Below, piece by piece: positions 8,604 to 18,522 of a stretch of 64,000 nt of DNA; the stretch's first letter is position 1; each line of letters opens with the position of its first letter. Origin of the DNA: Streptomyces sp. MRC013 (GTDB lineage Bacteria; Actinomycetota; Actinomycetes; Streptomycetales; Streptomycetaceae). Location of the stretch: NCBI RefSeq assembly GCF_023614235.1, contig NZ_CP094264.1, forward strand, positions 124,001 to 188,000, in the 5' to 3' direction. Made by a program: the position numbers and the translations under genes. The notes under the pieces are model-generated. The model saw nothing but the letters and a program-made list of their open reading frames with translations, did no database searches and was not told the DNA's origin.

Positions 8604-9134
8604 ATGGTCATCGAACGCGTCCTGGGAGGGACCGCGCAGTGCGCCCGGCCTGATCAAGCCCTGCGCGGCCTGGCCGCCTGCACCATGCCGGCCTCGCCGG
8701 AGGCCGTGCCCGCCCTCCGGCGGTTCTCCCGGGCCGTCGTGCGCCGGTGGCACCTGGCCGACCACGCCGAGGAGGCCCTGGCGGTGATCGTCACGGAGCT
8801 GGTCACCAACACGGTCCTGCACAGCGGCAGCCAGTGGGTCTCCCTGTCGGTCGACGTCCGCGGCGACACCCTGACCGTCGAGGTGCTGGACGGCGGCTCC
8901 TGGAAGGAGCGGACCGCTCCGAGGCGGGAACCGCTGGACGACCGGGCGACCTGCGGGCGGGGCCTCCGCCTCGTCGACGCCTACGCGACGCGGACGGTGG
9001 TGCGGCGCGTGGAGGCCGGGACCGCGGTGACCGCCGTCATCGCGCTCGGCGCGGCGCGGGGGCAGGCCGACCCGGCGGATGCCCTGCCCCCGGCCCTCTG
9101 GTCCCGGTCCCTCGGCCTGGACGTACTGGTTTAA
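8604..9134 (+). CDS. HATPase_c anti-sigma/regulatory ATP-binding protein
   Basis: This 176-residue protein is built around a GHKL ATPase fold of the RsbW/SpoIIAB type. The N box is ELVTNTVLHS (about residues 65-74), the G1 box EVLDGG and the G2 box GRGLRLVDAYA. In Streptomyces such single-domain proteins are numerous. Many bind sigma factors or STAS proteins and phosphorylate the latter; others have no known partner. ATG 8604 has a GGAG ribosome site 8 bases upstream. An ATG at 8599 is out of frame. The gene is monocistronic as far as can be seen and is not next to a STAS or sigma gene, although the RsbQ/P/V-like block lies 7 kb away. Confidence 0.85.
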   Translation: MVIERVLGGTAQCARPDQALRGLAACTMPASPEAVPALRRFSRAVVRRWHLADHAEEALAVIVTELVTNTVLHSGSQWVSLSVDVRGDTLTVEVLDGGSWKERTAPRREPLDDRATCGRGLRLVDAYATRTVVRRVEAGTAVTAVIALGAARGQADPADALPPALWSRSLGLDVLV

Positions 9135-9481
9135 GCGCCCCCTCCGGCACTCCCCCGCCCCGGCGCGGGCGCACCGGGCCGTCCCGGGCCGTCCGGAGGC
9201 GTCGGCCGGCCCGGGGCGGCCGGTCGCCCCGCGGTCCTCCCCCCTCCCCCGCCCCGAGTGGGACGCCCCCTTCTGATACGTTGCCGCGACGGCGTCGACG
9301 GGACATCCTGGGAGACCGGGAGGACGTCGAGCCCCGGCGAACCGGGCTCCTCCGAGGGCACCGGCCGGTTCCCGGGCGATTCCTCGGGCCGGGGCGGCGT
9401 ACGGGACGCGGCCCTCGCCTCCGGTCGCCGGTGCGCCGCGGCGCACCCGGGACCGGGAACTCAGAGTCATGGGACGGTCGC
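9135..9481. other. Intergenic, no gene seen
   Basis: About 350 bases between the HATPase gene and the LAL regulator. The frames are shadows. A lower-GC patch at 9273-9285 (TGATACGTTGCC) could be part of the promoter of the regulator, but no clear -35/-10 pair is visible. Confidence 0.35.
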
Positions 9482-12249
9482 GTGGTCACCACACACGAGT
9501 CCGCCGGGGAACCCGCGCTGCGCTGGCCCCTGGCGGGCGCCGGATCGGGGCCGGTGCTGGTCTTCGTGGAGGGCGCCGCCGGCATGGGCAAGAGCCACCT
9601 CCTCCGCGAGGTCGGCGCCTCGCCGGAGGCCGCGGGGATGACCCACCTGGCGTGGAGGTGCGGTGATCCCGCTGCCCGCCCCGAGCCCGCACGGCAGGAG
9701 GAACCGCTGCTCCTCCTGGTGGACGACGCGCACCGGGCGGACGCCGAGGAGCGGCAGCGGCTCCGCCGCGTGCTGGAAGCGCCGTGGCCGGGTCTGACGG
9801 CCGTGGTGTCCTACCGTCCGGAGGAGCTGGAGGCGCCCGGTCTCCCGCTCGGGGCCTCGCCGGTCGGCTACCCGTCCGAACTCACCGTGGTGCGGCACCG
9901 GCTGGAGCCGTGGGACACGGCCAGGGTCCGCCGCGCCGCGGTGGAGGCCCTCGGCGACCACCTCCCGGCCGAGTTCGCGGCAAGGCTGCGGGAACGTTCC
10001 GGCGGGGTGCCGCAGGTGGTGGTCGACCTGCTGGCGCTCATGCGGGAGCGCATGCGGGCGGAGTACGCCTCCGTCGACCTGGACGGGCTCGGCGTACCGG
10101 TCCGGCTGGCGGAGCTGGCGCTGGGCCGGACGCTGCTCCTCTCCCCGGAGGACCGGCCGATCGTCTGGGCGGCGGCCGTGCTGGACGAGTCGGCGGGCGG
10201 GGACGAACTGGTCGCCGTGGCGGGCCTCGGCCCGGCGCGGGGCAGGAGCGCCCTGCTGGCCGCCCTGGCCTGCGCGGCGCTGTCCGAGCGGGAGGAGGGG
10301 CGCTACGGCCTGCCCGTCCCCCTCGCGGCGCTCGCCGTGCACGCCTCCGTGCCCGGCCCGGTACGCCAGGAACTGCACCGGCGGGCGGCCCGGGTGGTGG
10401 CCCGCCGGCAGCCGGTGCCCTGGGCCGTGCTGGCCCGGCACCACAGGGCCGGCGGTCACGTCCGCGGGTGGCTGCGGGCCGTGGAGAACGCCGCCCGGGA
10501 GGCCGCCGGGTCGGGCCGCCACCAGGAGGCGATCGGCCTGCTGGAGCCGACCCTCGCCTCGCCGGCGGTACCGCCGCAGGCCCGTGCCCGGCTGGCGCCC
10601 CTGCTGGCGCGCAGCGCCGTCGTCGGACTGCGCTCGGACCAGACCGTCGAGGTCCTGAGGCACATCGTGGGCGACCTCTCGCTCCCCCGGCCGTCCGCGG
10701 TGAACTGCGGCTGGATCTGGGGCTGCTGCTGAACAACCAGCTGGGGAGGATGCAGCAGGGAATGCGGGAGCTGGAGCTCGCCGCCGCCGAACTGCGCGAG
10801 GTGCGTCCGGACCTGGCGGCACGGGCGATGGCGGCGCTGTCCCTCCCGCAGTGGCCGGGGCCCTCGGCCGAGGCGCACCGGAGGTGGCTCCTCGCCGCCA
10901 CGCAGCTCGCGGAGGAGAGCGAGGACGCCGTCGTCCACGCCGCCGTCCTCACCAACCGCCTGTCCTTCTCCCTGAGCCTCGGCGAGAAGGACGCCTGGGG
11001 CCTGGTGGACGAACTGCCCGTGGACAGTCCGGATCCGAACTGCCGCCTGCACGCGGCGCGCGGGCTGTGCAACGCCGCGGACTCCGCGGCGTGGCTCGGC
11101 TACTACCCGCGGGCGGAGGAGATGCTGGCGGCGGGCCTCGACCTGTCCGCGCGGAACGGCGCCCCCTACACCGAGCACACCGCTCTGGGGACGCGGCTGC
11201 TGCTGGAGTGGTACACGGGCCGGTGGGGCGGGCTGGCCGAGCGGTGCGAGAGGTTCGCCGGGGCCACGTCCGACATGCCCCTCCTCGCTTCCGACGCCCG
11301 TATGGTCCGCGGTCTCCTCGCCTTCGCCCAGGGCGACTGGGGAACGGCGCTGTCCTGGCTGTCCGGCGACGACGCGACGGCGCCGCAGGACACGCCGGCC
11401 CCGCTGGCCGCGGCCACGTCGGGCGCGCTGATCCGTCTCGCGCTGGTGCGCCAGGAGGTGGCCGAGGCGGCGGAGGCGGCCCGTGCGGCATGGTCGGGCG
11501 TCACCGCCAAGGGGGTCTGGGTGTGGGCGGCGGAGCTCGTCCCCTGGGCCGTGGAGGCGCTGGCGCGCGCGGGCGAGGAGGGGACGGCGCGGCACATGCT
11601 GCACACGTTCGCCCGGGGTGTCGAGGACCGCGACGCGCCCGTCGCCCGGGCCGCCCTCGCCTGGGGCCGGGCCGCGCTGGCGGAGGTGGAGGGCCGGCGC
11701 CGGGAGGCCGTACGCCTGTACCGCGCGGCGGCGGACGCGTACGGCGCCCTCCCCCGCCCCTACGCCCAGGCGCTGAACGCGGAGAACGCGGCGCGCTGCC
11801 TCCTGGAGGCGGAAACGCTCGACGCCCCGGAGGAGGCCGGGGAAGGCCCGCCCCGGGACACCGGGACCGGGCGGCCCCCCGCGGAGGAGGGGGCCGCCGG
11901 GGACGGCGACGGGGCCGGCGGCGCCACGGCACGGGCGGTGGCCGAACTGCGGGAGTGCACCGAGCGGTTCAGCGACCTGGGGGCGGTCTGGGACGCGGCC
12001 CGCTGCCGGGCGGTCCTGCGCGCCTACCAGCCGGTCAAGGACAAGCGGCGGCCCGGCCGCCCCTCCCAGGCGGACCAGCTCTCGCCGCGCGAACGGGAGG
12101 TGGCCGAACTCGCGGCGTCCGGACTGACGAACCGGGAGATCGCCACGACGCTGCACCTGTCCCCCCGGACGGTGGAACAGCACATCGCCCGCGCCATGCG
12201 GAAGACCGGCGCGTTGTCCCGGCAGGACCTCCCCCGCCGCCTCGCGTGA
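9482..12249 (+). CDS. Large ATP-binding LuxR-family (LAL) regulator, one frameshift
   Basis: After frame repair the protein has about 922 residues. Near the N-terminus are a Walker A motif, VEGAAGMGKSHLL, and a Walker B motif, LLLLVDDAHRAD. A long alpha-helical TPR-like middle follows. The C-terminal LuxR-type helix-turn-helix reads LSPREREVAELAASGLTNRE and continues IATTLHLSPRTVEQHIARAM. LAL proteins (MalT-like) are ATP-dependent activators, often of secondary metabolism or transport genes. The frame breaks at the C5 run 10684-10688, where a missing base turns SLPPAVRGELRLDLG into a premature stop. I chose GTG 9482, which starts just before the ATPase domain and follows a GGGACGG stretch. 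There is no obvious target operon beside it. Confidence 0.85.
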
Positions 12250-12604
12250 CCGGCCCGCTCGGCCCCGGGGCTCCCCGGTGAGCCGGCCGGCCGGCGGCGC
12301 CCCGGGGTCGGCCCCGCGCGCGGGGTGCGCGCCGTCCCGGGCGTCCGGCCCCGCCGGCCGCGCGGCAGGCGGTCCCGTCGCGCCGGCGCGGCCGCGGGAC
12401 CGGCAGGAGCCGCGGAGAGCGGCAGGGCCGGGGCCCGGGAGGCCGGATCCCCTGGGGCCCGGGACCGGGTGCGCGGCTGCGGGCGGCCGGAGGGAGACGG
12501 GGCTGCTCCCGGGGTCTCTTGCCGTCCGAGCGGCGCGGTCCCCCCGCGTGGGCTGGGCCGCGTCCCGTCGCGGGACGGACCCGCACCCGCGCGTGAGGAA
12601 GCTC
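12250..12604. other. Intergenic, no gene seen
   Basis: About 355 bases after the LAL gene. The start is rich in GCCGGCCGG palindromes (12283-12300) that could terminate the regulator mRNA. No coding signal is seen before the ribosome-site-like GAGGAA at 12595-12600. Confidence 0.4.
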
Positions 12605-13190
12605 GTGCGGCATCCGTCCACCACATCACCCTGACGCCCGGCGAACTGGAGCCGCTCACCGGCTGGCTGCCGGAGCGGAGCTGGTACGCAGGCGGTACGG
12701 GGGCACCGGAACCGGTCAAGTCCGGCGGGTTCCGCCTGGACGATCCCGAGGGTGCGGTCGGGATCGAGTTCATGACCGTGACGGACGCCGCCGCGCGGGA
12801 GCCGGTGACGTACCCCGTGCCGATGGGCTACCGCGGCGCGCCCCTGGAGGGCGTCCCCGGCGAGGCGCTGATCGGCACCTCGGAGCACGGGGTGCCCGGC
12901 ACCCGGTGGATCTGCGACGGCGTCCACGACCCGGTGGTGGCGGCGCGGTCGCGCGCCCCCCTGCGCGGTGAGGCGGAGCCGCAGCACCAGAGCGAGAGCG
13001 ACGCCCCGACCCGACCGTCACGGTGCTCGGGACCGGTCCCGCCGACGGGTCCGACGTCCGGCTCAACCGCGTCCCGAACCCCTCGGACGAAGGGCGGGGG
13101 TCCTCCGGACGCCTCGTCGCCGGGTGGACCCGGCCGGACGGGACGGCCGTCCGGGGGGGGTGCGCGGCCGTCGTGCCGGGTTGGGGGGCC
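12605..13190 (+). pseudogene. Maltokinase N-cap-like domain protein, multiply frameshifted
   Basis: The reading VHHITLTPGELEPLTGWLP, then KSGGFRLDDPEGAVGIEFM, then LIGTSEHGVPGTRWICDGVH resembles the short Streptomyces proteins carrying a maltokinase N-terminal cap-like domain, whose role is unknown. At the C4 run 13004-13007 the frame changes (SDAP to DPTVTVLGTG), and the expected C-terminus GWTRPDGTAVRG follows in the new frame. The natural start is also displaced: GTG 12605 has a GAGGAA site but sits one frame away from the body. No stop follows the conserved end, so the end coordinate is approximate. Three defects in 600 bases suggest real decay, although the same homopolymer errors seen elsewhere could explain two of them. 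Confidence 0.55.
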
Positions 13191-13565
13191 GCGGTCGGGC
13201 CGCCCGTGCGCGGTCACTTGCCGCCACCGCGTCCGGCCCCGGCGTCCGGCCCGGGTACGGGCCCGTGGCGGCCGCGCCGCCGGGCCGGGGGCGGCGCCGA
13301 CGGGGGACACGCCGGCCGCCGGTGCCGACGCCCCGAGGCTGGGTCGGTGTGGCCGGACGGGCCCGTCCGGCCGCGTTCCCGGACGGTGCCGCGCCCCCTG
13401 CCCGGCCGGGCGCGCGACGGCGGCGGGCGGATGCGGAGGCTGCGGCGGGCGCCCCTCGCTCCGGGGCGGGCCCGTGTGGGAGTGGTGACCGAAAATCCAT
13501 CCTTGTCGGGGACATGTCCATTCCGAAGAATGCGCACGACCGTCCGTGCACGGAAGGACCCCCAC
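13191..13565. other. Intergenic, promoter region of the protease
   Basis: About 375 bases. Most is GC-rich shadow. The final 80 bases become AT-richer (GACCGAAAATCCATCCTTG at 13488-13506), and CGGAAGGAC just before the ATG gives a ribosome site for the protease at 13566. Confidence 0.4.
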
Positions 13566-14426
13566 ATGAAGAAGTCCCTCGCCGGTGCCCTGCTCGCGCT
13601 GGCACTCCCCGGTCTCGGCGCCGCCCCCGCGTCCGCCGCCCCGGCTCCGGCCCCGGCTTCCGCTCCCGCCCCGGTGCGGGCGCCCGAGGCCGCCGCCGTC
13701 GGCTTCGCCGGCACCGTGGCCCTGAACAACTGCTCAGGCTCGGTCGTGCGGCTGCCCCAGTCGCGCCCCGACGACCGCGCGCTGGTGCTGTCCAACGGCC
13801 ACTGCCTGGAGTCCGGCATGCCGGCTGCCGGCGTCGTGGTCGTCGACCGGCCCTCGACCCGCGGCTTCGACCTCCTGAACTCCGCCGGCACCCGCGTCGC
13901 CACCCTGCGGGCGAGCAGGATCGCGTACGCGACGATGACCGACACCGACGTCGCGCTGTACGAACTGACCAGCACCTACCGGCAGATCGAGAAACGCCAC
14001 CGCGTCAAGGCCCTCGAACTGGACACCTCCCGCCCGGCGCGGGGGACCTCCATCAAGGTGGTCTCCGGCTACTGGAAGCGGATCTACGGCTGTTCCACGG
14101 ACGGCTTCGCGCACCGCCTCAAGGAAGGCGGCTGGACCTGGAAGGACTCCATCCGGTACACCGCCGCCTGCGACACGATAGGCGGGACCTCCGGGGCGCC
14201 CGTGGTCGACACGGCGACCGGCAAGGTGGTCGCCGTCAACAACACCCGGAACGAATCGGGCGGCCGCTGCACCCTCAACAACCCCTGCGAGGTGGACGAG
14301 AACGGCACCGTGGCCGTCCGCCGGGGCATCGGCTACGCCCAGCAGACGTACACCATCGCCCCCTGCGTCGGCACCGGCAACGAAGTGGACCTCGACCGCC
14401 CCGGCTGCACGCTGCCCAAGCCGTAG
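13566..14426 (+). CDS. Secreted trypsin-like serine protease
   Basis: This 286-residue protein has a Sec signal peptide (MKKSLAGALLALALPGLGAA, cleavage probably after PASA-A), an Ala/Pro-rich linker to about residue 40, then a chymotrypsin-fold catalytic domain. The catalytic triad is visible: His in LSNGHCLE, Asp in TDTDVALYEL and Ser in GGTSGAPVVD. It contains at least six Cys in the mature part, consistent with disulfides outside the cell. It should act as an extracellular endopeptidase; specificity cannot be read with certainty. ATG 13566 has an AAGGACC ribosome site. It stands alone, convergent to the BKACE gene. The Lys-type subtilisin inhibitor at 51655 is a candidate natural partner. 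Confidence 0.88.
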   Translation: MKKSLAGALLALALPGLGAAPASAAPAPAPASAPAPVRAPEAAAVGFAGTVALNNCSGSVVRLPQSRPDDRALVLSNGHCLESGMPAAGVVVVDRPSTRGFDLLNSAGTRVATLRASRIAYATMTDTDVALYELTSTYRQIEKRHRVKALELDTSRPARGTSIKVVSGYWKRIYGCSTDGFAHRLKEGGWTWKDSIRYTAACDTIGGTSGAPVVDTATGKVVAVNNTRNESGGRCTLNNPCEVDENGTVAVRRGIGYAQQTYTIAPCVGTGNEVDLDRPGCTLPKP

Positions 14427-14556
14427 CCGATCGGGCCGTGCCGCCGCGGCCGGACGCGGTCCCCGCGGGTCGTACGGGTACCGTCCGGGACCCGTGCGCC
14501 GCGGACCCGGGCCCGGCCGCCGCCGGACCGGGTCCGCCCCGGGCCGGCCGCGGGCC

Positions 14557-15318
14557 TCACCCCTGGGCGGTACGGGCGGCGGCCTGCGTCCGGACGCTCT
14601 CCCCCAGCCGCACCGCCTGCGCCACGAGCCGCGCGTTGTCCTCGGCGGGCGAGTGGTCGGCGTCCAGCAGGGTGTCCTCCAGGCCGATGCGCGTCTCCAG
14701 GCCGCGCCGGAGCGCGAGGCGCAGGACGGGCCACGCGGCGTCGCCGTCGGAGTGGAGCTGGACCGGTACGGCGCCGGTCCGCGCGTCGAGGAGGTCGAGG
14801 ATCCTCAGGGCGTCCGCGACCGCCCGCCCGACCGGCCGGTCGATGACCTCCACCAGGATCCGGGTGTAGTCGTCCGCCCGGCACCCCTCGGTGAACGCCC
14901 TGGCGTCGTCCTCGGACCAGATGCCGACCTCGACCCCTACGCCGAGGTCCAGCAGGAGCCGCACGGTCTCGCCGAACGCGGGCTCGCCGATGTTCACCGA
15001 GGCGAAGTCGGGCGGCTCGGTCAGGTCCCGCCAGCGGGCCAGCTCGTCCAGTCGGCGCCGCGGGTCCCCCTCCGTCATCCAGATCCCCGTGGAGACCCCG
15101 ACCGGGACGGTGCAACTCCGCCTGACCGCCTTCAACGCCGCGTCGACGGCGCCGAGGTGGAGGGTCTCACGGCCGTGGGCGTCACGGGGGTGCATGTGGA
15201 TGCTGTCGGCCCCGGCCGCCTGGGCGGCGCCCGCCTGTGCGGCCAGGGCTCGGGGGGTCACGGGGACGCCCGGGTGGTCGTTCGCCGCCCGGCCGCCGTT
15301 CAGACACGCCTGGATCAT
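14557..15318 (-). CDS. Beta-keto acid cleavage enzyme (BKACE/DUF849 family)
   Basis: The 253-residue protein starts MIQACLNGGRAANDHPGVP and continues with SIHMHPRDAHGRETL, the family's metal-binding H-x-H. Further motifs are GVSTGIWMT and DFASVNIGEPAF. BKACE enzymes condense a beta-keto acid with acetyl-CoA and split it to acetoacetate plus a new CoA thioester; the founder, Kce, acts in lysine fermentation. Most members have other, unassigned substrates, so the substrate here is unknown. Its length is slightly below the usual 270-300. The ATG at 15318 follows an AGGA site. No thiolase, CoA-transferase or dehydrogenase lies beside it, so there is no pathway hint from context. Confidence 0.85.
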   Translation of the reverse strand: MIQACLNGGRAANDHPGVPVTPRALAAQAGAAQAAGADSIHMHPRDAHGRETLHLGAVDAALKAVRRSCTVPVGVSTGIWMTEGDPRRRLDELARWRDLTEPPDFASVNIGEPAFGETVRLLLDLGVGVEVGIWSEDDARAFTEGCRADDYTRILVEVIDRPVGRAVADALRILDLLDARTGAVPVQLHSDGDAAWPVLRLALRRGLETRIGLEDTLLDADHSPAEDNARLVAQAVRLGESVRTQAAARTAQG

Positions 15319-15686
15319 TCCTGTGATGATGCCACTTCCGGTCGGCGGCCGGTCGCGCGCCGCCGGGCGGGCGCCGGGCACCGGAGGGGGTTCCCGCCGG
15401 ACCGGCGCCTTCCGCCCCTCCCCCACCGGGGGCGCGACCGGGGCGCCGCCGGTCCCCCGCGCGGGACGCCACGGGCGGCAGGGGCCCCTCCGGGCCGGCG
15501 CCACCGCCGCGGGCGGCGTCCGGGCGCAGGCCGCCGCCCCCCGTACGCCGTACGGTGGCGGCGGCAGTGCCCGGCGACCGGTTTCCGCCTCGGGAAAACG
15601 GGAGGCATGGGGGAGGGACTTGCGGGTAGGCGCGCCACGTCGGCCCGTACGGGGCCGAAGAGAATCCGTAGATGAAGGAGGGGACG
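15319..15686. other. Divergent intergenic region before the sigma factor
   Basis: About 370 bases between two divergent starts. The stretch GGTTTCCGCCTCGGGAAAACG (15580-15600) is AT-richer and may hold the promoter for the sigma gene. Stress sigma factors are often autoregulated, but I cannot confirm a GNNT-N14-16-GGGTAY element. No gene is seen. Confidence 0.35.
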
Positions 15687-16538
15687 ATGACGGTGGCGAC
15701 GACCGGCACGAACACGAGGGCCATCGGCGGTATCGCCACGCTGCCGGAGGTGCCGGACCCCCGGAACGTCCCGCCGAAGGACGCGCGGGCCCTGACCAGG
15801 ATCTTCCTGGAGCAGCTCGCGGTCCTGGAAGAGGGCACGCACGAGTACCAGTACGCGCGCAACACGCTCATCGAGATGAACATGTCCCTCGTGCGGTACG
15901 CGGCGGGCCGGTTCCGCAGCCGCAGTGACGAGATGGACGACATCGTGCAGGTGGGGATGATCGGCCTCATCAAGGCGATCGACCGGTTCGAGCTGTCCCG
16001 CGAGGTGGAGTTCACCACGTTCGCCGTCCCGTACATCGTCGGCGAGATCAAGCGGTTCTTCCGCGACACCTCGTGGGCGGTCCACGTGCCGCGCCGCCTG
16101 CAGGAGGCGCGCGTCGAGCTCGCACGGGCCACCGAGGAGCTGCGCACCCGGCTGGGGCGCACCCCCACCGTCAAGGAGCTCGCCGAGCTGATGAACCTGA
16201 GCGAGGAGGAGGTCATCGAGGCCCGTCTCGCGTCGAACGGCTACAACTCCTCCTCCCTGGACGCCGCGATCGGCGGCGACGAGAGCGGCGAGACCGCGCT
16301 GGCCGACTTCATCGGCTCCGAGGACCCCGCCATGGAGCTGGTGGAGGACTTCCAGGCCCTCGCGCCGCTGATCGCCCAACTCGACCAGCGCGACCGGCGG
16401 ATCCTCCACCTGCGGTTCGTGGAGGAGCTGACCCAGGCCCAGATCGGCGAGCAGCTCGGCTGCTCGCAGATGCACGTGTCGCGCCTGCTGTCGCGCACCC
16501 TCAAGCGTCTGCGCGAGGGGATGCTGACCACGCGCTGA
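15687..16538 (+). CDS. RNA polymerase sigma factor, SigB/SigF/SigG family
   Basis: The 283-residue protein contains the three expected regions. Region 2 carries DEMDDIVQVGMIGLIKAIDR (core and -10 contact), region 3 begins PRRLQEARVELARATEEL, and region 4 has the -35 helix-turn-helix TQAQIGEQLGCSQMHVSRLL. This is the group of stress and sporulation sigma factors that answer to RsbW-type anti-sigma factors. ATG 15687 is preferred over an in-frame ATG at 15672, because AAGGAGGGG lies between them at ideal spacing. It is not next to an anti-sigma gene, which is common in Streptomyces. The RsbQ/P/V-like block and the HATPase proteins in this window are plausible but unproven regulators. Confidence 0.92.
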   Translation: MTVATTGTNTRAIGGIATLPEVPDPRNVPPKDARALTRIFLEQLAVLEEGTHEYQYARNTLIEMNMSLVRYAAGRFRSRSDEMDDIVQVGMIGLIKAIDRFELSREVEFTTFAVPYIVGEIKRFFRDTSWAVHVPRRLQEARVELARATEELRTRLGRTPTVKELAELMNLSEEEVIEARLASNGYNSSSLDAAIGGDESGETALADFIGSEDPAMELVEDFQALAPLIAQLDQRDRRILHLRFVEELTQAQIGEQLGCSQMHVSRLLSRTLKRLREGMLTTR

Positions 16539-16542
16539 CCGC

Positions 16543-16559
16543 GCGGGCCGCAGGCCCGC
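16543..16559. terminator. Bidirectional hairpin between sigma factor and phospholipase D gene
   Basis: GCGGGCC at 16543-16549 pairs with GGCCCGC at 16553-16559 around a 3-base loop. It sits between convergent genes and touches the stop codon of the minus-strand gene. Confidence 0.55.
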
Positions 16560-17746
16560 TACAGGAACCTCCGGATCGGAGTGACAGCCGCCTCCCGCAC
16601 CCGCTGGAAGGCGGCTCGTCGCTTCCAGCGGGAGAGGTCGATGGCCACGCTGCGGGCGAGATCCTCGTCGAAGTGCCCGTCGAGGGTGGCGGTGAACTCC
16701 TCGTCGAGCACGGCGAGCATGATCTCCTCGTCGTGGTCCATGGAGCGGCGGTTGAAGTTCGTCGAGCCGATCAGCGACGCCACCCGGTCCACGGTGATGA
16801 TCTTGGCGTGCATCATCGTGGGCTGGTACTGGCGGATCTCCACCCCGGCTTCCAGCAGCTCGGTGTAGTGGGCCTGCCCGGCGAGCTGGCAGGCGCGCTG
16901 GTCGGTGTACGCCCCCGGCAGCAGGATCTCCACCCGCACCCCCCGGCGCGCGGTGGCGCGGAGCAGGTCGACGAAGTACGCGTCGGGCGCGAAGTAGGCG
17001 GTGGCCAGGCGGAAGCGCTCCTCGGCCGAGGTGAGCATGACCCGGATGAGGGTCTGCATGTCCTGCCAGCCGATGCTCGCCGACCCCCGGACCACCTGCA
17101 CGATCGAGGTGCCGTGCTGGGCCTGCTCGGTGAAGCGGTCGCGCTCGTCGTACAGGTCGTCGTGGCACTCGGCCCAGTTCTGGGCGAACGCCGCGGCGAC
17201 GCCGTCCACGGCCGGCCCGCGCACCTGTACGTGCGTGTCGCGCCACTCGCCGGGGTTGCGGGCGTCGCCACACCACTCCCGGGCGATGCCGACGCCGCCG
17301 GTGTAGGCGATCCGCTCGTCGACGACGAGCGCCTTGCGGTGGCACCGGTGGTTCTGCTTGAACGGCGAGAGCCACACCGGTTTGCGGAACCAGGCGATCT
17401 GCACGCCGGCCGCGTCCATGTCGTCGAGCAGGTCCGCCTCTATCTGCCGGGCGCCGAACCCGTCGAGCAGGAGCCGTACGCGGACCCCGGCGCGGGCGCG
17501 CCCGGCGAGCGCCTCGGCGAACTCCGTGGCGATCTCCCCCCGCCAGTACACGAACGTCATCATGTCGACGGTGTGCCGGGCGGTGCGGATGGCGTCCAGC
17601 ATGGCGGGGAAGATCTCGTCGCCGTTGCGCAGGGCGACGAGTTCGTTCCCCTCCGTGGCGGCCACGCCGATCAGCCGCTCCAGTCGCCGTCTGAGCCGCT
17701 GCTTGCGCTCGTCGCTGTCGGCGGCGGCGCCGGATGCGGCGGTCAT
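16559..17746 (-). CDS. Phospholipase D/cardiolipin synthase-family protein
   Basis: The 395-residue protein has two HKD half-sites: NHRCHRKALVVDERIAYTGG (about residues 135-155) and MMHAKIITVDRVASLIGSTN (about 315-335). Each is followed by the Gly-rich or Ser/Asn element that completes the catalytic centre. Cardiolipin synthases of this type join phosphatidylglycerol with another lipid; other members are phosphodiesterases or nucleases. Unlike most cardiolipin synthases, it shows no N-terminal membrane helices, so a soluble or peripheral role is possible. The start ATG 17746 overlaps the stop of a 29-codon ORF (ATGA), so it is probably translated by coupling. The gene converges on the sigma factor gene. 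Confidence 0.85.
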   Translation of the reverse strand: MTAASGAAADSDERKQRLRRRLERLIGVAATEGNELVALRNGDEIFPAMLDAIRTARHTVDMMTFVYWRGEIATEFAEALAGRARAGVRVRLLLDGFGARQIEADLLDDMDAAGVQIAWFRKPVWLSPFKQNHRCHRKALVVDERIAYTGGVGIAREWCGDARNPGEWRDTHVQVRGPAVDGVAAAFAQNWAECHDDLYDERDRFTEQAQHGTSIVQVVRGSASIGWQDMQTLIRVMLTSAEERFRLATAYFAPDAYFVDLLRATARRGVRVEILLPGAYTDQRACQLAGQAHYTELLEAGVEIRQYQPTMMHAKIITVDRVASLIGSTNFNRRSMDHDEEIMLAVLDEEFTATLDGHFDEDLARSVAIDLSRWKRRAAFQRVREAAVTPIRRFL

Positions 17747-17832
17747 ACGGCGGCTCCCGGCGCGTGGACGGGTGCGCCGGCCCGGGACGGGGGCGCGTGG
17801 ACGGCGCCCTCGACGCCGAAGTGGTCGGACAT
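17743..17832 (-). CDS. 29-aa ORF translationally coupled to the phospholipase D gene
   Basis: The ATG at 17832 follows a strong ribosome site (GGGAGGTAGGG). The peptide begins MSDHFGVEGAVHAPPSRAG and ends with an Ala/Val tail. Its TGA (17745-17743) overlaps the ATG of the phospholipase D-family gene by the ATGA arrangement. That gene has no ribosome site of its own outside this ORF, so reading this ORF is probably needed for expression of the enzyme. I recognise no family and see no signal peptide or helix. It may be a functional small protein or only a coupling leader. Confidence 0.5.
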   Translation of the reverse strand: MSDHFGVEGAVHAPPSRAGAPVHAPGAAV

Positions 17833-18522
17833 CAGTTCCCTACCTCCCTGGACGGCGCCCACCGGCGGCGGGCGGGCCGGCGGCGGGTGCCGGGCCTCCG
17901 GACGGGGCCCGTCCGGGGCGGTGGCCGGGGCGCTCCTTCCCGCCGGTACCCGGCCGCCGTAACGGCACCCGGCCCGCCCGCGGTCACGTCTCGTCGGCCG
18001 GGGGCCAAGGGTACGCACCCGGCCGGCGCACCTCATACCCGGCATCGCCCCCCGGCACTCCGGCACGGGCCGCTGCGGTCCCGCGCCACCGTCGGCCCGC
18101 GGAACGGGCGCCGTCTGCCGGGGCGGGCGCGGCCCCTCGGGACGTACGTCGTACGCCTACCGTCCCGCCCGTCCCGATGCGCGGTCGCCGCGGTGCCCGA
18201 TCTTCGCGCCGGACCGGGCCGGGCCGCTCCGGGCCGTGGCCTCGCGGCGGTTCGGCCTCGGGGCCGCGGCGGGGGAGCGCCAAGCGCTCAGGAGCGGGGC
18301 TCGGTACGCGGGACGCCGGGCGCGCGGGGTGCCCCGGGGGCCGGGCGCGCGGGGGCGCCCCCGGACCGGCGGGATACGCGGACGGGCGGATCACCGAGCG
18401 GGACCCGGCCCTCCTCCCCGATCGCCACGGCGTCCGCGGCCCCCGCCGGTCCGGGGGCGCCCGGACCGGCGGGGCCCCGCCCGCGCACCCGGGGCTGTTC
18501 CCGGCGGGCGGCGCGCGGACGG
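17833..18522. other. Intergenic, no gene seen
   Basis: About 690 bases of GC-rich sequence with only shadow frames. It contains the upstream region of the phospholipase D operon (CCTACCTCCCTGG at 17839-17851 is its ribosome-site complement) and the 3' side of the conserved gene at 18523. Confidence 0.45.
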
